Shown here piece after piece: positions 46,456 to 50,250 of a DNA stretch of 64,000 nucleotides; within the stretch, counting starts at the first letter, position 1, and each line of letters starts with the position of its first letter. The notes beneath the pieces were generated by a model, which worked only from the letters and a program-made list of their open reading frames with translations, searched no databases and had not been told where the DNA came from. The position numbers and the translations under genes were made by a program. Source of the stretch: Stratiolaelaps scimitus (taxonomy: Eukaryota > Arthropoda > Arachnida > Mesostigmata > Laelapidae); the NCBI GenBank assembly GCA_019614645.1, contig JABWDB010000036.1, positions 3,158,001 to 3,222,000 of the forward strand, written 5' to 3'.

Positions 46456-48764
46456 TGCTTTTATAGCTTCGGTGCTGTCGAATTGTCCGTCATCACTATA
46501 TAGGATCTAAATTCAATCGATATGGACTGGACAGAGACCAGCCGTTCTGTCGGACATCATTCCACAACTCTGGCGCACGCAAACCCCGCAAGAGGCTGAC
46601 GGAGCCGGCAGCCTCGATCGGCCGAGCCCGATCGATGGTCAAACGTGAAAATGGGTAAAGTTCTGCTTTTTCTTCGGATCGACGTCGCGGCGACGATGTG
46701 ACGTTCATCGGCGACCAGAAAGAATTATCGGCAACAACAAAGCTGGTGAATCTCGAAACGCTTCGATTATACTACGTGAACATACGCTCACAGAGCAGTT
46801 TTCGAATAGATGCGCATAAAGCAGACAATCGGATGATTGTGGAGGAAACGAAACGCAAAAGCAAACGATCCTCTGAATAGTCCCGAGCTGACCGAATAGA
46901 CGATGCAAAACCAAGAGCAGGTCGATTCAATGGACGCTTTTCTATCAAGACAAAGATGAGCTTCACAAAATGCTCAAACGTTATTCTGGCAAGGATTTAC
47001 ACACAACTGACACATTGTTCCATGTGGCACGAATCATTACGAGAAGCTCGAGAGAGAGACCACCCTCTGCCTCAGGCTGAGATTACCATTTTTTTTTTGT
47101 AATATTTTCATTTAACTATCCCATCTGATTTTATAGAATAAATAGCCTGTGTCTAGTGATAGACGGGTAGATACTTGTGTGTGCGTATGATTTGACACGT
47201 GGATCGGCGGTGGTGTGTGATTATGAAATACAATTGATATGAAAGTGGTATATATATATATATACGAAATACAATTAATATGAAAGAAGTTGTATATATA
47301 TATATTTGAGTGGTATAGCACCAAGGTAAACGTTGAACGTAAATATTTGCTCACGGTAGCTGCATTTTGAACATATAGTTTACTATATATATATTATATA
47401 TATATATATATGTGTTTAGTAAGCGTACATGTAATATCATATAATTGTTTCTTGCGCAATAGTCGATTAATAATAAATACGTTGGACAAAACATTCTTTC
47501 AGCTTTGCCCCGTATACTTTCTAGCCGGTCAACAGTCAACCTATGAAATTCTGCGGGATATATATATATAAATATAGTAAAATAAGCATCACATTTATCT
47601 TCTTATTGCAGTGCCGTTCATCGGGGTGTATAATATTGTGACAGCAGCACTTCTTTCACCCTGACATCGATAATATTTGAAAGCATAAGCTAATGTAAAC
47701 TTGTGAAATGGAGACTCTTTTTTTTAGTGTTTCGTGTGAACCGTAGAATCTTTTTATTTTATTTTTTTTTTTTTTTTAGAGGAGGAAATTTTTTTCAAAC
47801 GCACGGTCACCACCGGAGACATTCCAATCTCCATGAAAGTGGGCCGATCCAGTGCAGGGTTGACGTGGATGACAAAACGCCTCTGCCTGCTAAACCATCC
47901 TCTGCTGAGAGTGTATCTCTTCCCCTGAGTCGGCACGCTTGGCATTAACCGTAGAATCTAGGCCTCGTTTGCTGTACAGCAGTGACAGTTGACCGTTGAT
48001 GATTATACCTTCTTTTTTTTGTTTGGAGAAGGAAAATTTTCATCGATTTATTTATTGACTGACAAATTGATGATTAAGCTATAAGCAGCCAACGGTACAC
48101 GCAACTACTAGAGACAGAACATCCTCTACCATCCAACAACCCCTCGTCAATAACTTGGCCTGTGCCGATATATCGTCGAAATATCAAGCTGCAGTGTAGT
48201 CCTGCCATTGGGCAATATCCTGTCTAATGACAATATTGCCAATTTGAAGGGCGTTCTACATAATCCCATTTGACTGAATAGAAACAAATGACGATGCAAA
48301 ATATGTACCAAAATGAACTTACATTGAATTTATTTTTATTTCAGGATAGTAGGCAAGGTCTCAGATTAATAGTAATTAAAATGATTTTATTTGTAGATTC
48401 GAACTCGATGCTGACAATACGCTTAAGTATAGCCCCACATCATCCCGCGTATGGCCCGTAAATTGTCTAATAACGTACAATGTCTATACGTGTGAATCAT
48501 ATTGAATTGTCTGATTGCCGAAGCATAGCCAATGCATAAAGATAATATTAATAGCTGAGATAGGATTCACATGGTATCTCGGATTATCAGCATGCCGTAC
48601 GCGACAATGCATGCTGTGCTGTGTTTTGAGTAGTACGATAACTTGAACACTACATATCCAGCTATCAAGCTGTCAAACAATTACCCCTGAGGGATTTCCT
48701 CCTCGTTACGAAGGACGATCCCACGTTTCAGCATATGATCGATACCTTTCAAGAACTCAACACA
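5969..48764 (-). CDS. jbug: Jitterbug-type filamin: three CH domains and about 24 filamin repeats (46 exons seen, 5' end missing)
   Basis: Minus-strand gene spliced from 46 exons, listed individually below. Reading phase was followed by hand through each GT-AG junction and closes in frame everywhere except at CH1. The product (about 3,285 codons seen) starts inside CH1, continues through CH2 and CH3, then carries about 24 filamin immunoglobulin-like repeats, recognised by recurrent VPGSPF or IPGSPF strands and VDAxxAGxGxLE motifs. Filamins crosslink actin through their CH domains and bind membrane and signalling proteins through the rod. Three CH domains point to the Jitterbug class; ordinary filamins have two. 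Unusual parts are a 612-residue Ser/Pro linker after repeat 3 and a charged helical insert between repeats 5 and 6. The start codon and first half of CH1 were not found. Family assignment is very secure; the jbug orthology is inferred from domain layout. Confidence 0.9.
6796..6890 (-). CDS. jbug: Filamin exon 45: repeat 24, middle
   Basis: Encodes AFRVEMARESTKDRTILCKY and DPTEPGDYRIE, the penultimate exon. Acceptor CGTTATCAG, donor GTTTGT, phase 0 out. Confidence 0.92.
7207..7374 (-). CDS. jbug: Filamin exon 44: repeat 23 end and repeat 24 start
   Basis: Encodes SPFTVRVAGAPDASRVRVYG then GVLALYQSRFVCDTRGAGAG and LTVRVRGPKG. This is a classic repeat boundary. Donor GTTGGT, phase 1. Confidence 0.93.
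7719..7913 (-). CDS. jbug: Filamin exon 43: repeat 23
   Basis: Encodes KPMKTFLDTRAGGPGELSTH through HMLSIKYGGQHIPG. The donor CAG|GTGAGG splits the Gly codon of IPGSPF, completed exactly by the next exon. The open frame runs 35 bases further but is not needed. Confidence 0.92.
7973..8022. repeat. (TA)n microsatellite, interrupted
   Basis: Two TA tracts separated by TTGGTAA, in the intron between exons 43 and 42. The SINE at 8,038 inserted at its right edge. Confidence 0.9.
8038..8297 (+). mobile_element. tRNA-derived SINE, near full-length, with 15-bp target-site duplication
   Basis: A retroposon antisense to the gene, in an intron. The head is tRNA-like with TAGTGGTGAGCG (A-box-like) and GGGTTCAAATCC (B box at about 8,094-8,105). 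An unrelated body follows (TTTATCATCTTTCTTTATC...), ending GAGGGTCAGCTCG and an A-rich tail. It is bounded by perfect direct repeats ATATAAGGGCTGCTA at 8,023-8,037 and 8,298-8,312, the hallmark of LINE-mediated insertion. Related copies lie at 16.7, 37.0, 38.5 and 44.4 kb. Confidence 0.88.
8419..8611 (-). CDS. jbug: Filamin exon 42: repeat 22 end and repeat 23 start
   Basis: Encodes VTRMGGVPNTFRCQYRAQYP and VLFGEKHVPGSPFRVRAG, then AQRVTCSGEGLTGGVA, the first strand of repeat 23. Acceptor CTTTATAG, donor GTGAGT. Confidence 0.93.
8675..8722. repeat. Perfect inverted repeat: 21-bp arms, 6-base loop
   Basis: The arm CAATAAGGTCAACGGAGCTG(A) is followed by AAGACG and then its exact reverse complement. 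It lies in the intron upstream of exon 42. As RNA it would fold into a mismatch-free hairpin. Confidence 0.97.
8850..9284 (-). CDS. jbug: Filamin exon 41: repeat 21 end, Ser/Thr hinge, repeat 22 start
   Basis: Starts VSGEHRLHLAHNSHSLAQSP, then a hinge of about 60 residues made almost only of Ser, Thr, Lys and Ala. SGRIVVRGDGLSVSRVDEVA opens repeat 22. Vertebrate filamins also carry hinges in the rod; equivalence is inference. Two AGs lie close together at the acceptor; the upstream one keeps frame. Confidence 0.9.
9647..9871 (-). CDS. jbug: Filamin exon 40: divergent repeat 21
   Basis: Encodes VRPVGGWESVVDSEGTLSGV then GEELNMAFEVPSSDTESTP and KVGSRWTLKYLPK. It is more diverged than most repeats. 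Phase 0 at both ends; donor GTAGAG. Confidence 0.88.
10008..10393 (-). CDS. jbug: Filamin exon 39: repeat 19 end and full repeat 20
   Basis: KYRIAITYGGVPVPGSPITF ends repeat 19. QQVRVSGPGLVEASKGIMTS starts repeat 20, which closes with MNGADVAGSPYKVRVGQGQQ. Acceptor TGTCCAG, donor GTTAGC. Confidence 0.94.
10431..10508. repeat. Dispersed repeat family 3, copy 1
   Basis: AT-rich segment ending AATGCTTAAGCTCTCTTATA plus TGTCAC. It matches 51,771-51,845 over about 75 bases and more weakly 59,216-59,257. Probably a terminus of an unidentified element. Lies in the intron between exons 39 and 38. Confidence 0.7.
10774..10902 (-). CDS. jbug: Filamin exon 38: repeat 19, middle
   Basis: Encodes NRRDAGYAELDVTATSPLGK and IEVRPADDGELIELTPAVAG. 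It takes phase 1 from the previous exon and passes phase 1 to the next, where KYRIAITYGG follows. Confidence 0.9.
11147..11325 (-). CDS. jbug: Filamin exon 37: repeat 18 end and repeat 19 start
   Basis: Encodes VEIGAHRVEVFYRGEPVQGS and PFKCEAFDATRVRLEHDSVD, then NVCSVNQRVRFK. VQGSPF closes repeat 18. Acceptor AAACAG, donor GTGAGT. Confidence 0.92.
11569..11765 (-). CDS. jbug: Filamin exon 36: repeat 18 first half
   Basis: Encodes VRDPSHTMIAHGPGLKSAQV then RFNIETGGQGDAKDFDIVVS. HGPGL is the standard GpGL turn. It ends inside LVEW with donor GTAAAT, phase 2. Confidence 0.88.
11950..12143 (-). CDS. jbug: Filamin exon 35: repeat 17
   Basis: Encodes VDTTKAGQGTLEVAVSGGGA through HKIDIRYNGHVVPGFPHVIQ, a clear filamin repeat. 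Acceptor GTTGCAG, donor GTGAGT. Confidence 0.93.
12454..12611 (-). CDS. jbug: Filamin exon 34: repeat 16 end and repeat 17 start
   Basis: Encodes AEYLPREVGSHLLEVLVGGR and VQVVDPGRVRAMDIEDAIVN, with NRRIAFR leading into VDTTKAG of the next exon. The donor GTTCGT is non-optimal but gives the required phase 1. Confidence 0.85.
12897..13093 (-). CDS. jbug: Filamin exon 33: divergent repeat 16, first half
   Basis: Encodes VLDEKALASQRVGKPTLKGS then AFDILDADQPVSIRVSKGSA and CVVTKIADRAYR. It is a weak filamin match, but frame and position leave no alternative. Donor GTACGA, phase 2. Confidence 0.85.
13665..13820 (-). CDS. jbug: Filamin exon 32: repeat 15 end
   Basis: Encodes VVSTKRGSVRAEVSMQTRGV to VTFNDLEIPGNPFRIE, ending repeat 15 with PGNPF. 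Phase 0 at both ends; donor GTAGCA. Confidence 0.92.
14282..14419 (-). CDS. jbug: Filamin exon 31: repeat 14 end and repeat 15 start
   Basis: Encodes VPGSPFTCNVFDVQRVRVTG then VGRALTFSVDASQAGEGTLE. Acceptor CTTCTAG, donor GTACGT. The open frame is short and has no internal ATG. Confidence 0.92.
14608..14726 (-). CDS. jbug: Filamin exon 30: repeat 14, middle
   Basis: Encodes APDATDTPAKITKTASGFDA and FSPSQVGPNQVFVYLDGSQ. It joins VPGSPF of the next exon in phase 0. Donor GTACTT. Confidence 0.92.
15070..15416 (-). CDS. jbug: Filamin exon 29: repeat 13 end, linker, repeat 14 start
   Basis: EAQAHQISIKFNSIPVPGSP ends repeat 13. A Lys/Asp/Ala/Ser-rich linker of about 50 residues follows (DGRSKTEKPQNAATPGKRE and on). 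LKSVAINTPVTFAVDAKELS then begins repeat 14. Confidence 0.92.
15639..15811 (-). CDS. jbug: Filamin exon 28: repeat 13 first half
   Basis: Encodes VTDISSGLSGSPVYFSIDAS and AGAGNLEIIVANAEGRNVP to RFRVNFKP. Acceptor GAACCAG, donor GTGAGT. The final Thr codon is split with the next exon. Confidence 0.92.
16018..16170 (-). CDS. jbug: Filamin exon 27: repeat 12 end
   Basis: Encodes VSLHQSVEGDSHALEFTPDE through TPLLTAPLGVKVYDASKVK. The usual PGSPF is degenerate here (LTAPLG). Phase 0 at both ends; donor GTATAC. Confidence 0.9.
16300..16707 (-). CDS. jbug: Filamin exon 26: repeat 11 and start of repeat 12
   Basis: A 408-base exon with a complete repeat 11: ISQIRVTEVPHPALVGSSAA, then AGAGPGNLEVMVNQG, then FNGNHVPGSPFSCPVLD. 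Repeat 12 begins LSKLKLVGDPIERVPVHRPC. Phase 0 at both ends; donor GTATAA. Confidence 0.94.
16741..16912 (+). mobile_element. SINE copy, 5'-truncated
   Basis: Matches the body and tail of the 8.0 kb SINE (TTTATCATCTTTCTTTATC, ACGAGTAAGG, GAGGGTCAGCC then A6). It lacks the tRNA-like head. It fills about half of the intron between exons 25 and 26, ending about 35 bases from the exon 26 acceptor. No clear target duplication was seen. Confidence 0.8.
17021..17040. repeat. (TA)n microsatellite
   Basis: About ten TA units in the short intron between exons 25 and 26, beside the SINE copy. Confidence 0.9.
17054..17242 (-). CDS. jbug: Filamin exon 25: repeat 10
   Basis: Encodes GAVHSQHLYARVTNPERSVV to VRYHDKPIPGSPFVCK, most of repeat 10. 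Phase 0 at both ends; acceptor CCCTGCAG, donor GTAATA. Confidence 0.9.
17541..17827 (-). CDS. jbug: Filamin exon 24: repeat 9 and linker to repeat 10
   Basis: Encodes VDAGSSGEGNLEITVTSGGQ and FNGRPVPGSPFPVTV, finishing repeat 9. A Pro-rich linker (AVQQPAVHPAQPGPVCAP) leads into NTPTALLLK of repeat 10. Donor GTAAAC. Confidence 0.93.
18329..18470 (-). CDS. jbug: Filamin exon 23: repeat 8 end and repeat 9 start
   Basis: VGAHVVSVDYAGSSVQGSPC closes repeat 8. PRLVAVEGVQSVNKGETVQF opens repeat 9. Acceptor TTTATAG, donor GTACGT. Confidence 0.92.
19184..19263 (-). CDS. jbug: Filamin exon 22: repeat 8, small exon
   Basis: An 80-base exon encoding DPSHQSIPVSLKSSEAETVT and VEFTAKQ. It fits phase 1 in and 0 out and supplies the strand before VGAHVVSVDY of the next exon, completing repeat 8. 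Confidence 0.88.
20164..20333 (-). CDS. jbug: Filamin exon 21: repeat 7 end and repeat 8 start
   Basis: FNGELIPGCPLTIAAHA ends repeat 7, again with PGCP instead of PGSP. AYAVDLKSVEVVCAEEPVCF then begins repeat 8. Donor GTAAAT, phase 1. Confidence 0.9.
20636..20780 (-). CDS. jbug: Filamin exon 20: repeat 7, middle
   Basis: Encodes VDASDAGEGQLEISVNRGEV to CRVTFTPDSPGEYVVDIK, a textbook filamin central segment. Acceptor ATTGCAG, donor GTAAGA. The final Lys codon is split and completed in the next exon. Confidence 0.93.
21039..21263 (-). CDS. jbug: Filamin exon 19: repeat 6 end and repeat 7 start
   Basis: Contains LLEFALTDTGAYTLDAHLRA and VHVQGCPLLFKAYD, closing repeat 6 with a Cys in place of the usual Ser in xGSP. 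QRIHLQEVEKNVDVNEIVIL then starts repeat 7. Phase 1 at both ends. Confidence 0.92.
21319..21370 (+). mobile_element. SINE-like 3' tail, type 2, copy 2
   Basis: Nearly identical to 199-250: CGTGGACGTTAAATGTTGG followed by TGAGAGTCAGCCCGAAAAAG. It lies in the intron between exons 18 and 19. The following 290 bases up to the exon 18 donor contain no recognisable feature. Confidence 0.6.
21669..21891 (-). CDS. jbug: Filamin exon 18: coiled-coil-like insert and repeat 6 start
   Basis: Begins AAREAEKQENLFYQQGARFV and DRAERQQREERAQALL, a strongly charged Glu/Arg/Gln helix. It then passes into RQVLQVQVPPHAKDTDLKVI, beta strands of repeat 6. Acceptor TAATAG, donor GTGAGT. The helix interrupts the otherwise continuous rod. 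Confidence 0.85.
22187..22282 (-). CDS. jbug: Filamin exon 17: repeat 5 end and start of helical insert
   Basis: VDIKFNGIPVPGSPWKCSI ends repeat 5. TESLQQERILQEK then begins a charged helix. The donor GTTCTT is weak, but it joins in phase to the equally helical next exon. If unspliced, the frame would run 34 more codons to a stop. Confidence 0.82.
22580..22713 (-). CDS. jbug: Filamin exon 16: repeat 5, middle
   Basis: Encodes DGNDAGSGSLELMVNNGTVG through YEASFVPHLAVPHE. The AGSGSLEL motif is the classic filamin C-strand region. Phase 1 in, 0 out; donor GTAATG. Confidence 0.92.
22801..22880 (+). mobile_element. tRNA-like relic with B box
   Basis: Contains GGTTCGAGTCCC at 22,852-22,863, a good RNA polymerase III B box. 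It is preceded by GGCTAGCCAGCC, which may be a damaged A box. The spacing is too short for an intact tRNA, so this is likely a SINE or tRNA remnant. Confidence 0.35.
23182..23410 (-). CDS. jbug: Filamin exon 15: repeat 4 and start of repeat 5
   Basis: Encodes VFVRGPSGVEYACRVDQLIP and AREVGDHRIRLAYGGVEMAR, giving repeat 4 without a clear PGSPF motif. It then runs PEHIRVDKIPDGIVGRPVRF, the usual start of the next repeat. Donor GTGAGT, phase 1. Confidence 0.9.
23655..23898 (-). CDS. jbug: Filamin exon 14: linker end, entry into repeat 4
   Basis: Starts TTSYQTPSTAAPTSQLKASP (linker) and turns into structured sequence such as RFPIRQPLLVDIASESVPFD, which looks like the first strands of repeat 4. 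Phase 2 in, 0 out; donor GTGAAT. Confidence 0.85.
24272..25606 (-). CDS. jbug: Filamin exon 13: giant Ser/Thr/Pro/Arg-rich linker
   Basis: One 1,335-base exon encoding about 445 low-complexity residues, by far the largest exon of the gene. I count about 16 Ser-Pro and 6 Thr-Pro pairs, RSRS-type stretches, and near the end APPPPPLPNAG, a profilin/EVH1/WW-type proline ligand. No filamin fold is visible. It is predicted disordered and suited to phosphorylation by proline-directed kinases (inference). Acceptor GACTACAG, donor GTAAGT. Confidence 0.9.
26160..26416 (-). CDS. jbug: Filamin exon 12: start of long disordered linker
   Basis: Begins VGNEPTTGPSGFQF and continues Ser/Asp/Arg-rich with no filamin strand motifs. 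A short His run (IHHHNH) occurs near the end. It joins exon 13 through a split serine codon (AG|C), supporting the splice. Confidence 0.82.
26494..26530. repeat. (AAT)n microsatellite
   Basis: Imperfect AAT run in the intron between exons 11 and 12. Confidence 0.85.
26563..26805 (-). CDS. jbug: Filamin exon 11: repeat 3
   Basis: Encodes VDTKDAGWGKLNLLLELNG and closes with NDNQIKGSPFYIQ, a nearly complete filamin repeat. Phase 0 at both ends. The donor is GTTTGT after CAG. Confidence 0.92.
27033..27257 (-). CDS. jbug: Filamin exon 10: repeat 2
   Basis: Encodes INSNGAQGRGVQIEAVSPTG through GEWQINVTYTREHISGSPF and YDPTKIK, which is most of repeat 2. ISGSPF is the usual last-strand motif. Phase 0 at both ends; acceptor GCGCAG, donor GTGAGT. 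Confidence 0.92.
27576..27662. repeat. 20-bp direct repeats flanking a TA-rich palindrome
   Basis: ACTAAATATATCATTAATAT occurs at 27,576-27,595 and again at 27,643-27,662. The DNA between is TAGATATAAAATATATC-type palindromic sequence and a TA run. Intronic, beside exon 9. Confidence 0.85.
27702..27724. repeat. (TA)n tract beside exon 9 donor
   Basis: About 11 TA units, 22 bases from the donor of exon 9. The partner tract is at 27,961-28,014. Confidence 0.9.
27747..27939 (-). CDS. jbug: Filamin exon 9: repeat 1 end and repeat 2 start
   Basis: Encodes FLPTQATPHELRVFLNGALV, the late strands of repeat 1, then SRILYSGIAPCALGSLVEVL, which opens repeat 2. The exon lies between two long (TA)n tracts about 22 bases from each splice site. 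Acceptor TATTCCAG, donor GTTTGT. Confidence 0.82.
27961..28014. repeat. (TA)n tract beside exon 9 acceptor
   Basis: About 26 TA units with one interruption, ending 22 bases from the acceptor of exon 9. Confidence 0.9.
28224..28324 (-). CDS. jbug: Filamin exon 8: repeat 1, middle
   Basis: Encodes ATFEIVAVDASVNVERDVTV and on to RSGQRVPV, beta strands of filamin repeat 1. Acceptor CTATAG, donor GTAAGA. Phase 0 in and 2 out, both matching the neighbours. Confidence 0.85.
28439..28607 (-). CDS. jbug: Filamin exon 7: CH3 end and start of repeat 1
   Basis: KEMSDPEVQALAVMGYLAKF is the standard last helix of a CH domain. After a short basic linker it runs into VYVRGVDLNNVHVNKA, the first strands of rod repeat 1. 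Donor GTAAGT. Confidence 0.9.
28713..28741. repeat. (TA)n microsatellite
   Basis: TA run of about 29 bases in the intron between exons 6 and 7. Confidence 0.9.
28995..29146 (-). CDS. jbug: Filamin exon 6: CH3 core
   Basis: Encodes TDWNDGSALCELVNKLGGSV followed by a helix ending AQLGIAK. It joins NNFT of the previous exon to rebuild the NNFTTDWNDG motif. This third CH domain is the diagnostic Jitterbug feature. Donor GTATGA, phase 2 out. Confidence 0.9.
30780..31070 (+). pseudogene. Possible decayed mariner-like transposase C-terminal fragment
   Basis: Three landmarks of mariner-type transposases occur in order in shifting plus-strand frames. A GRRPNE-like word (ARRPNEF) is at about 30,800. 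RPYDFYLHLFYM is at about 30,880, where families show SPDLxPxDFxLWG. GVGTFEY is at about 31,045, where GGHFEH is usual. Spacing is about right, but frames are broken and identity is low. Element ends were not found. Confidence 0.35.
33727..33788. repeat. Compound (TA)n(GA)n microsatellite
   Basis: About 17 TA units pass directly into about 14 GA units. Located in the CH3 intron. Confidence 0.95.
35665..35765 (-). CDS. jbug: Filamin exon 5: CH2 end, CH3 start
   Basis: Encodes MTYLSYYMNDASAGYRAMIN and then WVRQYLPYINNFT. MTYLS closes CH2. The WVRQYLP helix immediately opens a third CH domain where an ordinary filamin would begin its first rod repeat. Donor GTAAGT; a 6.5 kb intron follows. Confidence 0.9.
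36431..36537 (-). CDS. jbug: Filamin exon 4: CH2 second half
   Basis: Encodes CKLAMETAREQLSIPIVLRP followed by EDLASEKLDELSG, the CH2 helix ending in the conserved D-E-x-S that precedes MTYLS in the next exon. Phase 2 in, phase 1 out; donor GTACTC. Confidence 0.9.
36768..36885 (-). CDS. jbug: Filamin exon 3: CH2 core
   Basis: Encodes ELDVSNFSTDWNSGVLLSAL and then VDYCKPGLIPDWRNLNPNNG. The W-N-x-G-x-x-L pattern and PGLxPDW are typical of filamin CH2. It enters in phase 1 from the 43.9 kb exon and leaves in phase 2 at GTATGC. Confidence 0.9.
36975..37130 (+). mobile_element. SINE copy, diverged
   Basis: Matches the 8.0 kb SINE from the B-box region (GGGATTAAACCC) through GGAGAATCTTTGGG, TTTATCATCTTCCTTTATC and CTTCTGCCAGG, then fades. 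It is older than the other copies, judged by mismatches. Confidence 0.65.
37150..38010. other. GC-richer block, possible decayed element
   Basis: Composition differs from the surrounding intron. Longest open frames are 91 codons plus (37,491-37,766) and 63 minus, with no family motif. ACAAATGAGAGTAA occurs twice within 40 bases near 37,880. Origin unknown. Confidence 0.3.
38506..38643 (+). mobile_element. SINE copy, 5'-truncated, with 13-bp target-site duplication
   Basis: Begins inside the SINE body at GATTCTTGTCAGGTACGAG and ends GAGGGTCAGCTCGAAAAAC. Direct repeats TACTATATCAGCT flank it at 38,493-38,505 and 38,644-38,656. Truncation at the 5' end with a perfect duplication shows insertion by incomplete reverse transcription. 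Confidence 0.88.
39382..39485. repeat. (AAT)n followed by (ATT)n, self-complementary
   Basis: An AAT-rich tract switches at 39,460/39,461 to ATT units, giving arms of at least 25 bases that are perfect reverse complements with no loop. Confidence 0.93.
41295..41312. repeat. (AAT)n microsatellite
   Basis: Short AAT run in the CH2 intron. Confidence 0.85.
42210..42231. repeat. (TA)n microsatellite
   Basis: About 11 TA units; a short GA run follows at about 42,310. Confidence 0.9.
43915..44055 (-). CDS. jbug: Filamin exon 2 seen: end of CH1 and start of CH2
   Basis: Contains VVEGNLKLILGLVWSLIVRY, the signature last helix of a type-1 CH domain. It is followed by a short linker and KLMLSWLRAVLPP, the opening helix of CH2. 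Acceptor CTTACAG, donor GTAAGT. A 7.0 kb intron follows. Confidence 0.88.
44430..44665 (-). mobile_element. SINE copy, near full-length, sense to the gene
   Basis: The reverse complement reads GTCTAGTGGTGAGCGTCTTG, then GGGTTCAACTC (B box), TTTATCATCTTTCTTTATC and GAGGGTCAGCTC followed by AAG-rich tail. Same family as the 8.0 kb copy, opposite orientation. No convincing target duplication was found. Confidence 0.85.
45637..45705. repeat. Tandem duplication with TA spacer
   Basis: AAAGTTACCATAGCGTACCG followed by a TA run occurs twice in succession, starting at 45,637 and 45,675. Confidence 0.93.
46319..46341. repeat. (TA)n microsatellite
   Basis: TA run; another of similar length lies at 46,434-46,455. 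Confidence 0.9.
47225..47305. repeat. Tandem duplication with TA spacer
   Basis: GAAATACAATTGATATGAAA at 47,225 is repeated with one change at 47,266. Each copy is followed by a TA run. Confidence 0.9.
48685..48764 (-). CDS. jbug: Filamin exon 1 seen: middle of CH1 domain
   Basis: Encodes CVEFLKGIDHMLKRG and onward, the CH1 segment just before the conserved DVVEGNLKL helix. An in-frame TGA lies 11 codons upstream, so an acceptor must fall between; the only AG available is TCCAAG. The exon ends CAG-GG before GTAATT, phase 2, whereas the next exon needs phase 1 (see findings). Confidence 0.65.
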
Positions 48765-49204
48765 CTTGGACATGCAGGGGCGACGCGCCCCATATCAACT
48801 TAAATAAATTCACATTAAACATTTCATGGCTATTCGACATTTCGAGCATGCCTTCGAATCTCTTGTCTATATGAGATGTGCGCAGAAGGACACAATTATT
48901 TCATCGACATGGCAGATAGATATGGCGTATTGTTCGATGTAGAGATTATTATCGTAATAAGTAGCACTTTGTGCGAGATGCTGTTTCAGCTGTTGCGTGT
49001 CCATTCTCACCGATGCACTATGTCTGTCTACCGAGGGACGAGCCGTTGATCGATGGCCGAGGGCGTTCGGGAGCATCTGCTTAAGTCTACAGCTATGCAA
49101 TTCAGTCATATGCAAACGAATATCGTCACACTTCGCGCTATGCGTCTCAAGACAACAAACAAAACGTGAAAGGGATAGATAGAAATTTACATCTGTAATG
49201 ATCA

Positions 49205-49221
49205 TGATAATAATAATAATG

Positions 49222-49258
<37 letters not shown>
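49205..49258. repeat. (AAT)n microsatellite
   Basis: About 18 AAT units with small interruptions. Confidence 0.92.
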
Positions 49259-49259
<1 letters not shown>

Positions 49260-50097
49260 TAGTGTATTATTTAAATTAGCCGAGCCGACACTTGGCTTGC
49301 CCCTCAACCGGTCGACGTCGTGTGGCCGTGCATGCAATTAGGAAAGAAGAAGCTGAGTATCCACCTTCACTGTTTTCAGTCGGCGTAGACCCGGACGAGA
49401 CTTATTACCATTCCGTTGTAGCGGTCCGAGAGAAGGTCCCGGCTGAGAAGTTCGAACCACCGTTAGCTAGTTACGGCCAGACACACAGTGAATGTCACGG
49501 CTGACAACTATTCAACACAATGAAGAGATCGATGCATGCGCAATAGTAATTGCTGCTGTGTTCACATGCAATGATGAGCAGATCTAGGGAGATGCGACCG
49601 ATGAGCAAATCAAAAATGAATTTAGACCGTCGACAAACCTCGAACGCGTTCTCTCCCAGTCACTTGCTTAGAATACTTACACATCTACATGAATTTCACA
49701 TCTTGAAAAATACACGCATTTGAATCGTTGTGTTCGCCTCCCTGTCTCTCTCTCTATCCCCGTGCCCACGGCGGTGCGTTTTCCTTCTGCTACAGAAACA
49801 AAAATTTTGCAAGAAAATCAAGTATAACAACCCACCAAAAGAAACTAGATAGAACACCCGCTCCCAGGTAGCAGCGCGCTAGACAGCTCGCACACTACGA
49901 TGAAAAACGTACACGTGTTCATCTGGCAAATTGCTCCCGCACGAAAATGGACTTCTTGTTTCAGCCTGAAATCGCAATTCAAAAATAGGCCGTTTCTTAT
50001 TGTTCGGCGCACATCGCTAAATGATGCTAACGTCGGGTAGAAACAGCACACAAGTCAGTTCATCCATCTATGAGGGTTGGAACGCCATGCACCTGAG

Positions 50098-50250
50098 CAG
50101 GGTCCTTCCACCGCTTGTTGTGGCCGCTGTCGGCAGGCGTCTCGACGGCCGCTTTCCTGAGCCGCCATAATTTAGCCTCACGCGCTTTGGCTCACGGTCG
50201 TGGTCGGAGTCGCTCGCCGCCGTCGCCGCCGCCGATGTCGTTGTCAAAGA
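50098..50250 (-). promoter_or_regulatory. Candidate alternative first exon or leader (weak)
   Basis: A CpG-rich patch of CGG and CGA triplets in otherwise AT-rich DNA. On the minus strand it contains ATTATGG, a favourable start context, opening a 24-codon frame (MAAQESGRRDACRQRPQQ and on) to a CAG|GTGCAT donor-like site. It could be a first exon of the filamin gene; nothing links it to CH1. Confidence 0.2.

Larger units (their letters stand above)
44056..48684. other. Large intron inside CH1 (4.6 kb)
   Basis: Separates exons 1 and 2. Contains a SINE (44.4 kb) and numerous TA runs with local duplications (45.6, 46.3-46.5, 47.2-47.4 kb). An ATT run is at 45,447-45,471. A T-rich stretch is at 47,750-47,780. 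No exon was recognised. Confidence 0.6.
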
